DNA of 64,000 nucleotides from Velamenicoccus sp964471325 (GTDB lineage Bacteria > Omnitrophota > Gorgyraeia > Velamenicoccales > Velamenicoccaceae), in the NCBI GenBank assembly GCA_964471325.1, contig CAYYFL010000006.1, positions 1 through 64,000 on the forward strand, written 5' to 3'. A model generated the notes under the pieces. That model saw nothing but the letters and a program-made list of their open reading frames with translations. It was not told the origin of the DNA and searched no databases. Positions 34,638-43,670 of this stretch are shown piece after piece; position 1 is the first letter of the stretch; every line of letters begins with the position of its first letter. Position numbers and translations under genes: made by a program.

Positions 34638-35388
34638 CCACTTACTCAAAGACCGGATCGGCATTGTTTCGGGCGGCACGAGGGGGATCGGCCGCGCGAT
34701 CGTCAAGGAGCTTGTCGCCGCAGGCGCAAAAATCGCTTTTACCTACGTCAAAAGCGATGCCGAAGCAAAAAAACTTCTCCAGGAAATCGCGGCTGCAGGT
34801 TCCGAGGCCCTGAGTTTCAAGGGTGATGTGCGCGATTACGACACGTGCCGGGATTTCGTGGAGCAGGTCAAGGCCTATTTCGGCGGTTTGGATTTTCTTG
34901 TCAACAATGCCGGTATCACGCGCGACAAGGCTTTTATGACGATGGAAAAAGAAGATTGGAAGGACGTCATCGATGTCAACCTCACCGGCTGTTTCAATAT
35001 GGCGCGTTCGTGCATTGTGACTTTTCTCAAGCAGAAGGAAGGCAATATCGTCAACATTTCGTCCATCAGCGGGATTTCAGGCATTGCGCGGCAGGTGAAC
35101 TATTCGGCATCCAAAGCGGGTATCATCGGCCTGACGCGTGCCCTGGCCCAGGAAGTCGCGCCCTACAATATCCGCGTCAATTGCATAGCACCGGGCTTTA
35201 TTGAAACTGACATGTTAGGCATCCTCAAGGAGGAACTCAAGGATAAATTCCGCCGGGCCGTCCCTTTGGGCCGGTTCGGCAATCCACAGGATATAGCCAA
35301 GACCGTTTTATTTCTCTTAAGCGAGCAGTCCAATTACATCACGGGCCAAGTCATCAAGGTTGATGGCGGCCTGCATACGAGCAATTGA
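34627..35388 (+). CDS. fabG: 3-oxoacyl-ACP reductase (FabG-type SDR)
   Basis: NADPH-dependent reductase of the beta-keto step; 253 residues from ATG 34627. It shows the cofactor motif GGTRGIGRAIV, NNAGITRD, the catalytic Ser in NISSISGISG, Y159 and K163 (NYSASKAG), and the end GQVIKVDGG. It lies inside the KS-beta/ACP/FabZ/KS cassette, so it is probably dedicated to the cassette's product and is not necessarily the housekeeping FabG. Confidence 0.93.
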   Translation: MKNSHLLKDRIGIVSGGTRGIGRAIVKELVAAGAKIAFTYVKSDAEAKKLLQEIAAAGSEALSFKGDVRDYDTCRDFVEQVKAYFGGLDFLVNNAGITRDKAFMTMEKEDWKDVIDVNLTGCFNMARSCIVTFLKQKEGNIVNISSISGISGIARQVNYSASKAGIIGLTRALAQEVAPYNIRVNCIAPGFIETDMLGILKEELKDKFRRAVPLGRFGNPQDIAKTVLFLLSEQSNYITGQVIKVDGGLHTSN

Positions 35389-35416
35389 CAACACGGTGAA
35401 TAGGAGGGACTGACAA

Positions 35417-35662
35417 ATGGCGCCTAGCATAAAGGATGAAATCCTTGAGATCGTTGCCACGGTTATCGAAAAAGAAGCTGGAGACATTTCTCTTGACGCT
35501 CATCTTGTGCAGGAAGTGGGGGCAGATTCCATGATGGCGCTTGAGATCCTGGCGGCCTTGGAAAAAAAGTATCATATTGTTGTCCCCGAAGAAAGACTCA
35601 AAGAGATGACAACTGTTAACAAAATTATTCAGATGGTTGAGACGGCCAGGAAAAGAGGGTGA
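35417..35662 (+). CDS. acyl carrier protein
   Basis: 81-residue carrier. The phosphopantetheine attachment serine is S38 in GADSMMALEIL; housekeeping ACPs have GADSLD, and here the residue after Ser is Met. Helix II and the acidic recognition surface (EERLKEMTTVNKI) are otherwise typical. The variant motif and the cassette position suggest a dedicated carrier. Confidence 0.93.
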   Translation: MAPSIKDEILEIVATVIEKEAGDISLDAHLVQEVGADSMMALEILAALEKKYHIVVPEERLKEMTTVNKIIQMVETARKRG

Positions 35663-35695
35663 TGGCTAATCGATCTCTATGAGAAAGGATAGAAT

Positions 35696-36127
35696 ATGGT
35701 TTTGGAAATAGAAGATATTAAAAAACTTATTCCCCAACGGTTCCCGTTTTTAATGATTGACAGGGTCCTGGAGGCTTCGCCTGAAAAGGTTGTTGCCATC
35801 AAGAACGTCACAGCCAGCGAGCAATTTTTTAAAGGCCACTTTCCCGGACAGCCTATTATGCCGGGTGCTCTTGTCATCGAAGCCATGGCGCAAACAGGCA
35901 TTATTCTCTACAAACAAAAATTTGCTAATGACAAGGTGCTCTTTCTCGTTTCCGTCAAAAGCCGCTTTTTAAAGCCCGTTATCCCTGGTGACCAAATGAT
36001 GATTACGGTTGAACCCATAAAGATGATGTCTAGAATGGGAATTTTTAACGCCATCATCACGATTGAAGATCGCAAGATCGCCGAGGCAGAGATTGCCTTT
36101 GGTTCTCAGGACGCCAAATCTATATGA
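35696..36127 (+). CDS. fabZ: 3-hydroxyacyl-ACP dehydratase (FabZ type)
   Basis: Hot-dog-fold dehydratase; 143 residues. The catalytic pair is H48 (FKGHFPGQPIMPG) and E62 (LVIEAMAQ). It starts LEIEDIKKLIPQRFPFLMID, the normal FabZ N-terminus. Its stop overlaps the fabF start (ATGA). It could serve the cassette or general lipid synthesis, but the context favours the cassette. Confidence 0.94.
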   Translation: MVLEIEDIKKLIPQRFPFLMIDRVLEASPEKVVAIKNVTASEQFFKGHFPGQPIMPGALVIEAMAQTGIILYKQKFANDKVLFLVSVKSRFLKPVIPGDQMMITVEPIKMMSRMGIFNAIITIEDRKIAEAEIAFGSQDAKSI

Positions 36128-37362
36128 AACCGTCGGTTAGATCTAAGGGTGAAAAGCGTCGTGTTGTCGTGACAGGGCTCGGTGTTGTATCTTCTTTAGG
36201 CATCGGAGTTCCGGAGTTTTGGAAGAATCTCATCGCTGGTAAGTCGGGCATCTCTGATATCGAGTCTTTCGATACCTCGGATTATCCTGTCCATAAAGGC
36301 GGAGAAGTTAAAAATTTCCACCCCGAAGATTTTATCGACAAGCGAAAAATCAGACATTTGGGGCGTGCCTCCCAGATGGCCATCGCCGCGGCAAAATTAG
36401 CCACGAAAGATGCCTTGCTTAAAAAAAATAATATTATTCAAAGTGGCATTTTCGTAGGAACAACAATGGGGGAAATTCAAGAGCTTGAGGAGATGAATTT
36501 AGGGTGGCTAAAAACTGGACATTTGTCTATCGATAAATCTTCAATTTTTTTATTTCCCACAAATGTTATCGCCGTCAACGCAGCGTTAGAATTAAAATGT
36601 CAAAAATATAATTTTATGATGCCGACTGCATGTGCGTCCGGAAATTATTCGATAGGTTTTGCTTTTGATTTAGTGAAAAAGGGCGAGCTGAATGTTGCTT
36701 TGGCAGGAGGGTCGGATTCATTTTCACGAATTGCTTTTACAGGATTTAATCGACTTATGGCTATGGCTCCTGAGAAGTGTCAGCCATTTGACAAAAATCG
36801 TAAAGGCATGATGTTAGGAGAGGGGGCAAGTATATTAATTTTAGAATCATTAGAGTATGCAGAAAAAAGAGGCGCTAAAATTTATGCAGAAATTTTAGGT
36901 TATGGTTTAAGTTGCGATGCGCATCATATGACTCAACCGGCAGAAGAAGGTATCGTTAGTTGTATGAAAAAAGCTCTTAAAGAATCAAACATTTCAGCAG
37001 GAGAGGTCGATTATATTAGTACGCATGGGACAGGCACATTGCAAAATGATAAAGTCGAATGTGCTGCCCTTAAAAAAGTTTTTGGTAAGAGATTAAAAAG
37101 TATTCCGTGTAGTTCTATTAAGTCCATGCTTGGTCATACGATGGGTGCGGCTTCTGCCATGGAGGCGGTTGTTTGTTGTCTAGTGATTAAGGATGGTATT
37201 TTCCCCCCGACAATTAATTATGAAACACCGGATGAAGATTGTGATATTAATTGTGTGCCTAATAAATCAGAAGGAAGAAAGATTAATATTGCTTTGAATA
37301 ATTCTTATGCGTTCGGCGGAAATAATTGTTGTGTAATTTTTAAAAGATTTATATCTTTCTGA
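36124..37362 (+). CDS. fabF: 3-oxoacyl-ACP synthase II (active KS)
   Basis: Condensing enzyme of 412 residues with the full triad C170 (PTACASG), H301 (STHGTGT) and H338 (KSMLGHT). It is the catalytic partner candidate for the KS-beta at 33396. The first 300 bp have the GC-balanced codon use of the genes upstream. From about 36420 the third positions become strongly A/T and remain so through the next genes, so the composition changes inside this gene. That looks like a recombination joint or a mosaic gene. Confidence 0.93.
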   Translation: MKPSVRSKGEKRRVVVTGLGVVSSLGIGVPEFWKNLIAGKSGISDIESFDTSDYPVHKGGEVKNFHPEDFIDKRKIRHLGRASQMAIAAAKLATKDALLKKNNIIQSGIFVGTTMGEIQELEEMNLGWLKTGHLSIDKSSIFLFPTNVIAVNAALELKCQKYNFMMPTACASGNYSIGFAFDLVKKGELNVALAGGSDSFSRIAFTGFNRLMAMAPEKCQPFDKNRKGMMLGEGASILILESLEYAEKRGAKIYAEILGYGLSCDAHHMTQPAEEGIVSCMKKALKESNISAGEVDYISTHGTGTLQNDKVECAALKKVFGKRLKSIPCSSIKSMLGHTMGAASAMEAVVCCLVIKDGIFPPTINYETPDEDCDINCVPNKSEGRKINIALNNSYAFGGNNCCVIFKRFISF

Positions 37363-37376
37363 GAAGAATATAGACT

Positions 37377-38474
37377 ATGTATACAAAAAATATCTTAATG
37401 ACTGGTTCGACTGGTTTTTTGGGATCCTTCATTTTAAAAAATATCTTGGATGAGACTTGTCATAATGTTTTTTTGTTAATTCGAGCAAAAAATCAGGATG
37501 AGGCTTTGATACGGCTAAAAAAATTAATATTTCGCATTTATAAAGAAGATCGGTTTACGCGTTATAATAAGCGGCTTGAAGTTTTCTGCGGCGATCAGAC
37601 TCAATCTTGTCTTGGCTTGAGTAGAAAAAAATATTTTAGCCTTTTTAAAAAAATTAATGAAATATATCATTGTGCTGCCTTGACTGAATTTAATGAGCCT
37701 TGGGAGAAAGTTTATAAAGTCAACGTTTGTGGAACAGAAAATATTTTTAAATTTGCTTATTCATGTAATAAATTTACAAAATTAAATTATATCAGTACTG
37801 CTTTTGTCGTTGGTAATTCTAGGATACACTTCACTGAAGTTGATTTGAGCACGAATCAAAATTTTAATAACACATATGAAAAAAGTAAATATGAGGCAGA
37901 GTTACTAGCAAAAGATTTTATAAAAAAGGGGCTAAAAATAGCAATTTATAGACCAAGCATTGTTGTTGGTGATTATTTAAGTGGAGAGACAACCAATTTC
38001 AGAATGTTTTATAAGCCATTTAGATCTCTTTCGTTAGGTTTATTTGCCGAGCTTCCTTTAAATAAGGACGGCTATTTAAATTTAATACCTGTAGATTATG
38101 CCGCCAGGGCCATTTTTACCTTGGCTGAAAACGAAGATTCAGCAGAAGTCTATCACATAGTAAATCCAAGACATTTCTCTTTGCCTTATCTTATGGATTT
38201 TGCTGCTGATTTTTTTGGCTACAAAAATCCAAAATTTATTTCTCTGGGAGAATTTGATTCAAACCACCTGACCGCTATTCAAAAGAAGATATTAAAAATT
38301 TATTTACCTTATTTCACCTATGGGGCATTATTTTTTTCTGAGAAAACCCAGAAAATTTTGGCAAGACATCATTTTTTCTATCCAGATACATCCAAGGGTT
38401 TCCTTGAACGTATCTTTAATTTTTGCATTAAAAGTGGGTATATTAACTCTAAAAAGCTTAATAAGGTTTTTTAA
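37377..38474 (+). CDS. thioester-reductase-like extended SDR
   Basis: 365 residues of the NAD(P)-binding thioester reductase / fatty acyl-CoA reductase family. The Rossmann start is LMTGSTGFLGSF. HCAALTEFNEPWE, NVCGTENIF and the catalytic Y167-x3-K171 (NTYEKSKYEAE) follow, then YRPSIVVGD. Such domains release a carrier-bound acyl chain as an aldehyde or alcohol. It is the last gene of the lipid/polyketide-like cassette and is strongly AT-rich. The exact product is unknown. Confidence 0.82.
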   Translation: MYTKNILMTGSTGFLGSFILKNILDETCHNVFLLIRAKNQDEALIRLKKLIFRIYKEDRFTRYNKRLEVFCGDQTQSCLGLSRKKYFSLFKKINEIYHCAALTEFNEPWEKVYKVNVCGTENIFKFAYSCNKFTKLNYISTAFVVGNSRIHFTEVDLSTNQNFNNTYEKSKYEAELLAKDFIKKGLKIAIYRPSIVVGDYLSGETTNFRMFYKPFRSLSLGLFAELPLNKDGYLNLIPVDYAARAIFTLAENEDSAEVYHIVNPRHFSLPYLMDFAADFFGYKNPKFISLGEFDSNHLTAIQKKILKIYLPYFTYGALFFSEKTQKILARHHFFYPDTSKGFLERIFNFCIKSGYINSKKLNKVF

Positions 38475-40655
38475 ATGAATACTTTTTCTTTGTCAGGTTT
38501 GATATTAGGTTTAACTTGTTTGTTTCTAGTTATAATTTCTGAAATTAAGGGTAAATCTTTATTGCATCGAGTTTGGTCTTTATTCAATATTGCCGTTGGA
38601 AGTTGGGGGGCAGGATCATTTTTTATAGGACGTATTAAAAATCCAGATGTAGCATTGTTAACATGGAGATTCACTGAAATAAGCGTAGCATTCATTGCTG
38701 TTTTTTTTCTTCATACAACATATCTAATTTGTAATTTAAAAAATAGGTCTTTATTATATTTTGCCTATTTCCAGGGGTTCATTTTTTCACTGCTTTCGAT
38801 AACTTCTAATACATTTTTTTCTGGGACTTATTTAATTTTTGGACAGTTTTATTATGCCTTACCAGGAGTATTGTTTTATGTTTTTTTCTTTATATGGATG
38901 GCTTTGGTCGGATATAGTCAGTACTGTTTGTTTATTTCTGTAATCCAGAGTAGGGGGAAGCTAAGAAATCAAATTCTTTATTTTGCCATTGGAACAATCT
39001 TAGGATTTTCGGGTGGCTTAACAAATTTTTTCCCTCATTTTAGAATTAATTTTTATCCTTTTGGTAATTTTACCATTCCTATTTATTGTCTTATTGTAAC
39101 GTATGCCATTTTGAGATACCGTTTGTTAGATATTAGCATTGCCGTAACTCGAACTAGTATTTTTGTAGCTGTTTATTCTTTGATTCTTGGTCTGCCTTTA
39201 CTCGTTATTTATTATTTACAGAATCAGTTGGTAGGTTTGTTAGGCGTTTCTTGGTGGATTGTTCCTTTTTTATGTTCTACCGCTCTTGCTACTTTGGGGC
39301 CTTTCTTATACATTTATTTTGATAGAAAGGCAGAGGAAAGATTATTAAAAGAACAAAAAAAATATCAAAGCATTTTGAAAGGTGCTTCTGCCGGTATGAT
39401 CCGGATTAGAAATTTAGATGTGCTTTTAAAACTTATAGTCTACGTTGTCACAAAGATTGTTAAGATACAGCACGCTTCTGTATATCTTTTTGATCTCGAG
39501 AATCAACAATTTTCAGTAAGGGCTTCCCGATCATCAAAAGAATCTAATATAAAATTCTTTAATATTGATTTACAGTCTGTTTTAATAAAAAAGCTAATGT
39601 CTGAAAAAGAGCCTCTCGTTACGGAAGAAATTGCTCTGCGGTTAAGAGATGATCCAAATAATTATTATTTAATTAAATTAATGGAAGAACTATTTTCTTT
39701 AAGTGCTGCCTTGGTTATTCCTAGCTTTGTAGAAGATCGACTCATAGGTATTCTGGTTTTAGGAGAAAAACGTTCCAGGGAGCTTTACTCGCAAGATGAT
39801 TTCGCTGTTTTTTCTGTTTTGGCCAACCAGGCAGCTTTGGCCATTGAGAACGCCCAATTTTATGAAGAAATTAGAAAGACTCAGGAATCACTCTTTCAGG
39901 CAGAAAAAATGGCAACGATCGGTACTATGGCCGATGGCTTATCTCATCAGATCAACAACAGGTTCCACGCTCTTTCTTTGATTGCCGGCGATGCCATGGA
40001 CGTTCTAAAAACTTATGATTGTTCTCAGCACAACGAAGAGACAAGGCAGATATTCAATGATCTCAAGAATTCGCTGGAGCGTATTCAGGCTAATGTTTTG
40101 CAGGGAGGAGAAGTAGTAAGAGGTTTGCTTAAATATTCTCGGCCAGGAGAATGTGGTTTCGAAAGGATTTCCTTCAAGGAAGTTCTGGATGGCGCAGTGG
40201 AGATGGTGAGCTATAAGATCAAGCTCAGAGAAATCGATTTCGTTAAAGACATGCCATCACATCTTCCTTGTCTCAATGCTAATATTGTTCAATTACAGGA
40301 AGTTTTCTTCAATTTGATAGATAATGCCTACGATGCCATTAAAGAACGTCAAATGATTTTAAACGAGCATCATTATCGGGGAAGAATCGAAATATCGGTC
40401 ATGACTGATCAAACTTTTTTTCATATTAATGTGCAGGACAATGGGATAGGAATTAAGCCTGAAGACAAACAGAAAGTGTTTACGCCTTTCTTCACCACAA
40501 AAGCAACAGCAAAAAAGGGGACAGGGTTAGGTCTCTATGTTATTCAAAAAATCATCTCTGCTCATGACGGACAGATTAGAATGAATTCTGTTTATCGGTC
40601 CGGGACTTGTTTTACGATCAGCCTTCCTATTAAGCCTAGGCTCGCAGCAGCCTGA
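38475..40655 (+). CDS. sensor histidine kinase, multi-TM with GAF
   Basis: Membrane sensor kinase of 726 residues. Residues 1-300 hold about eight membrane segments, similar to 7TM histidine-kinase sensors and to the PrsK kinases of exosortase systems. A GAF domain spans about 320-465. The phosphoacceptor is H491 in GLSHQINNRF. The ATPase domain shows NLIDNAYDAI (N box), DNGIGI, FTPFFTTK and GTGLGLYVI. It starts on the base after the previous stop. Codon use is AT-rich up to about 39.88 kb and more balanced in the kinase core. No adjacent plus-strand response regulator was seen. Its 3' end overlaps the convergent kinase by 20 nt. Confidence 0.9.
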   Translation: MNTFSLSGLILGLTCLFLVIISEIKGKSLLHRVWSLFNIAVGSWGAGSFFIGRIKNPDVALLTWRFTEISVAFIAVFFLHTTYLICNLKNRSLLYFAYFQGFIFSLLSITSNTFFSGTYLIFGQFYYALPGVLFYVFFFIWMALVGYSQYCLFISVIQSRGKLRNQILYFAIGTILGFSGGLTNFFPHFRINFYPFGNFTIPIYCLIVTYAILRYRLLDISIAVTRTSIFVAVYSLILGLPLLVIYYLQNQLVGLLGVSWWIVPFLCSTALATLGPFLYIYFDRKAEERLLKEQKKYQSILKGASAGMIRIRNLDVLLKLIVYVVTKIVKIQHASVYLFDLENQQFSVRASRSSKESNIKFFNIDLQSVLIKKLMSEKEPLVTEEIALRLRDDPNNYYLIKLMEELFSLSAALVIPSFVEDRLIGILVLGEKRSRELYSQDDFAVFSVLANQAALAIENAQFYEEIRKTQESLFQAEKMATIGTMADGLSHQINNRFHALSLIAGDAMDVLKTYDCSQHNEETRQIFNDLKNSLERIQANVLQGGEVVRGLLKYSRPGECGFERISFKEVLDGAVEMVSYKIKLREIDFVKDMPSHLPCLNANIVQLQEVFFNLIDNAYDAIKERQMILNEHHYRGRIEISVMTDQTFFHINVQDNGIGIKPEDKQKVFTPFFTTKATAKKGTGLGLYVIQKIISAHDGQIRMNSVYRSGTCFTISLPIKPRLAAA

Positions 40656-42246
40656 TTACCACTGTTGTTCCTGTATTTAATTCACTTTCAACTTCAATTT
40701 CTCCCTTATTATTTTTTATGATTTGATGACTGATGGCAAGACCTAATCCAGTGCCTTCGTCTTTTGTGGTGAAAAAAGGATTAAATATGTTTTTCATGTC
40801 TTTTTTTGGAATTCCGCAGCCCTCATCTTTTAGGATAATCTCGATTTGCTTAGTATTTTTTACTTTTGTTGCGATGTGTATTTTTCCGCCACGGGGCATT
40901 GAATCTAAGGCATTCAGAATAACATTAAAAAAAACTTGTTTAATCTGTGCGGCGTCAACAGCTACCATCAAATTATGGTCCGTACATTCTTCAATCAGTG
41001 TTATCTTCCGTTTTAAAAAATCATTACTCATTAATTCAAGTGTTTCTCTAACTATGCCGCAAATATTTACAGATTTTAAAATAGGAGGCGTCGGTTTTGA
41101 AAAGTCGAGTAACTTGTGGACAATGTTGTTTATTCGATCGACCTCGGCTGGAATAATTTTTGAAAATTTAGTTACGAAGTCTTCTTCTTTAAATTTTTTA
41201 GGTAAAAATTCAGAAAATGTCTTTAAAGTTGTAAGAGGATTTTTTATTTCATGAGCTAAACCTAGCGCTAATGCACTGGCAGCCTTGAGTCGTTCTGAGC
41301 GTTCAAGCTCTTGTTTAAGTAGTTCATTTTCTTTTGCGATTTCTTCTGGGCTTTTTCCTAGGAAAATTTTATCGACAAAAGTTTGGATTTTTTGCCGGAG
41401 TGGGTTAAATAAAAGTGCCATTAAGAAAGCTGAGAAAAGACTTAGCAAGAAAGATTGGTATCCGATGATTCCTCTAAATAGCGACTCAATGATAATTATT
41501 AATAATAAATATATTGCGCTTAAAATAGCAATCAGAATTGAATAGAGCAATCCCTTTTTATATATGATTTCAATGCCGAACATTTTATGTCGGAATACTG
41601 CATATGTGAAAATCAAACAGTAGGCAACTATTCCTAAGTTTGCAAATTGAAAAAAGGGAGGATTGTACATATAGAAAAAGTTGATTGCTCCACTTGAGCA
41701 ACCTAAGATAGTTAATATGATAAGCAATCTAATATCTTTTCTTTTGTTTTGATCTTGCCAATAAAAAGTGATAAGACAAAAATGGGCATAGGTTACGATT
41801 ATTGTCCACAAAGCATACCATAGAAAATAGTATTTTCCCGAAAAAGGAATTAAAACACCCAGATGGTTTTCAAAATAGTCACCTAATATTAGATTAGTAG
41901 TTAATAATACGATACTGCATATAATGGCCTGAGTATAAGATAATATTAGAATCAAATAATTTCGTCTACCGATTAATAATAAAATTGCATGCAAGAGAAA
42001 AACCGAAATGAAACTTACTCCGCAATCCCCAATTTTCCAACTTAATAGGGCAATTTTCTCATATGAAAAAAAATTAAGAAAAGAACTTATTGTTGATCCG
42101 ACAGCCCATATAAATACGGAAAAATTGAAAAATAACCACATTTTGTGAAAATTGACATTATTATATTTTAATAGAATGAGAATTAAGAATAATTCTGCTA
42201 AAGTTAGAACAAGACTTGAAATGAAAAACCAGTTTATTGAAAACAT
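40636..42246 (-). CDS. sensor histidine kinase with N-terminal 7TM region
   Basis: 536 residues. About eight membrane segments span residues 1-285, matching the HisKA_7TM type. A coiled coil (ENELLKQELERSERLKA) leads to H332 in LAHEIKNPLTTLKT and an ATPase domain with NVILNALDSM, DEGCGI, FNPFFTTK and GTGLGLAI. It starts 4 nt after the response regulator gene, so the two form a two-component pair. The gene is AT-rich throughout and points toward the other multi-TM kinase at 38475. Confidence 0.92.
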   Translation of the reverse strand: MFSINWFFISSLVLTLAELFLILILLKYNNVNFHKMWLFFNFSVFIWAVGSTISSFLNFFSYEKIALLSWKIGDCGVSFISVFLLHAILLLIGRRNYLILILSYTQAIICSIVLLTTNLILGDYFENHLGVLIPFSGKYYFLWYALWTIIVTYAHFCLITFYWQDQNKRKDIRLLIILTILGCSSGAINFFYMYNPPFFQFANLGIVAYCLIFTYAVFRHKMFGIEIIYKKGLLYSILIAILSAIYLLLIIIIESLFRGIIGYQSFLLSLFSAFLMALLFNPLRQKIQTFVDKIFLGKSPEEIAKENELLKQELERSERLKAASALALGLAHEIKNPLTTLKTFSEFLPKKFKEEDFVTKFSKIIPAEVDRINNIVHKLLDFSKPTPPILKSVNICGIVRETLELMSNDFLKRKITLIEECTDHNLMVAVDAAQIKQVFFNVILNALDSMPRGGKIHIATKVKNTKQIEIILKDEGCGIPKKDMKNIFNPFFTTKDEGTGLGLAISHQIIKNNKGEIEVESELNTGTTVVIRLLRA

Positions 42247-42250
42247 GACA

Positions 42251-42613
42251 TTAGCAGAGATTGTTTACTTTTCTGAGAATTTCTTTTGAAGCAAAGGGTT
42301 TTGGGATGTAGTCATTGACTCCGATACATATAGCTTCTTGAGCAATTTCAGGACTGGCGTAGCCGGTGACTATAATGATTTTGATATCTGGACAGGCGCG
42401 TTTAATCTCTTGAGTAATCTCGAGACCATTTTGTTTTGGCATTTTAATATCCAGAAGGACTAGTTTGACATCTTGCTCGCATTCAAGTTTTTCAAGACAT
42501 TCCTTACCGTTGCAGCTAAAGATGAGGTCATAATCATTTTCCAGAATAAGTTTTAAGGATTCTCTGATGCCTTCCTCATCATCACATATTAAAATTCTTT
42601 TTTTAGCTGTCAT
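42251..42613 (-). CDS. single-domain response regulator
   Basis: Receiver domain only, 120 residues. The acidic pocket is C10-D11-D12, the phospho-acceptor D55 (LLDIKMP), the switch VTGYA and the Lys in PKPF. There is no output domain, so it probably works by protein contact or phosphorelay with the kinase downstream. GAGGAGG lies before the start. First gene of the minus-strand pair. Confidence 0.93.
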   Translation of the reverse strand: MTAKKRILICDDEEGIRESLKLILENDYDLIFSCNGKECLEKLECEQDVKLVLLDIKMPKQNGLEITQEIKRACPDIKIIIVTGYASPEIAQEAICIGVNDYIPKPFASKEILRKVNNLC

Positions 42614-42649
42614 GTTTCCTCCTCTGCTGGAAGTTTATAGATTATCTGA

Positions 42650-43207
42650 TTATAATGCGACCGGGCTAACGACAGTGATCAGCTTTGCAGGTTTTGAGCC
42701 GGTGTTTTTGACAGAGTGAGGGAGGGATGCATCGAAGTAAGTGCTGCCATTTTTTCTAAGCTGATAGGTTTTGTCCCCGATCTTTAAATCCGTTTCCCCT
42801 TCGATGCAAAAGATGAATATATCCGTTCCGGGAAGGTTTTCTTCTGTCGGCGTGCCTTTTTGTGGTTCGATGATCAAAAGCTGGGGAAGCATTTTCTTCT
42901 TCCCTGTCTGTTTGGCTAGAATGAAGGCCGATACCTTTTCGTCATAATTAAAAACTTCCGCATCCTTAATCGTCTTTTCATCAAAGGCGACGACTTTTTC
43001 TTCGGCATTCTCCAGCCCCTTATAAAGTTCTCCCAAGTTTACACTTAATGCGTTGCAGATTTTAAGGTGCGTATTGAGATTGCCGGTTGTCACGCCGTTC
43101 TCAATGCGGCTCAATGTGGCCTTGGCAACTCCGGAAAGTTCAGCGAGTTTATCCAGCGTGAGATCTTTTTGTTTCCTCAGTGCTTTAAGTTTTTCACCTA
43201 ATTTCAT
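42650..43207 (-). CDS. XRE-family regulator with C-terminal cupin
   Basis: 185 residues. An N-terminal HTH (LGEKLKALRKQKDLTLDKLA, then SGVAKATLSRIENG; residues 2-60) is followed by a cupin barrel (about 105-183) with GTDIFIFCIEGETDLKIGDK and LPHSVKNTGSKPAKL. Such proteins sense a small ligand in the cupin and repress or activate adjacent genes. It reads away from the SpvB/RHS locus and shares the long intergenic region with it, so it is a candidate regulator. GGAG precedes the ATG. Confidence 0.9.
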   Translation of the reverse strand: MKLGEKLKALRKQKDLTLDKLAELSGVAKATLSRIENGVTTGNLNTHLKICNALSVNLGELYKGLENAEEKVVAFDEKTIKDAEVFNYDEKVSAFILAKQTGKKKMLPQLLIIEPQKGTPTEENLPGTDIFIFCIEGETDLKIGDKTYQLRKNGSTYFDASLPHSVKNTGSKPAKLITVVSPVAL

Positions 43208-43245
43208 ATTTTGCTCCGTGAAATTGATTGCACAGAATGAATTTT

Positions 43246-43492
43246 CCCCGTGCTAAAGCACGGGGTTTCTTCCCTGGAGACCTGCGCATCGTAAGATATC
43301 GGAAAGATTTCTTGCCCGGTAGCTCTGGGCACGAAATTTTTCCTCTACTCGCGGGGTTACCCAAAAAGGGCAGACCTTCCTCCTTCCACATAAAATAAAA
43401 GAAGGGTCTAATCTTCGCCGCATTTCCGCCATCACAACTTAGGCGGACCCGCCGATCTTTAGTGGCGGGCATCCCCGGCTTTTAAGCTGGGG
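43246..43492. repeat. Palindrome-rich stretch, possible IS200/IS605-type remnant
   Basis: CCCCGTGCT-aa-AGCACGGGG (43246-43265) and CCCCGGCTTTTAAGCTGGGG (43473-43492) stand at the two ends. CCCGCC/GGCGGG (43449-43468) and a two-hairpin element (43356) lie between. Terminal GC palindromes followed by TTTCT or ATTTCT resemble the ends of small non-autonomous IS200/IS605 derivatives. No transposase is present. The whole 43208-43763 gap has no convincing gene. Confidence 0.4.
43356..43412 (+). repeat. Two-hairpin dispersed element, copy 5
   Basis: ACCC-aaaaa-GGGC, then arms AGACCTTCCT and GAAGGGTCT closing TAA. It shares the flank CGGGGTTA with copy 2. The loop of the long hairpin is A/T-rich and longer than in other copies. 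Confidence 0.65.
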
Positions 43493-43670
43493 ATTTCTGC
43501 GTCTCGATTAAAATGTTTGTTATGCAGATAAATCTTATCCTTGATTCCTTGTGTAGAAACAAAATACCACAACTGGAACAGAAAGTCAAACAACAACGGA
43601 AATATTTTAGTACAAAATTTGAAAAATAACTTGAACGTATCATTTTGTAAAGCAACAATTTAAGCGTTTT

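Noticed and set aside
34845..35204. Second-frame open frame inside fabG
   Set aside because: It lies entirely within the well-conserved fabG frame and translates to Arg/His/Gln-rich sequence typical of a shadow.
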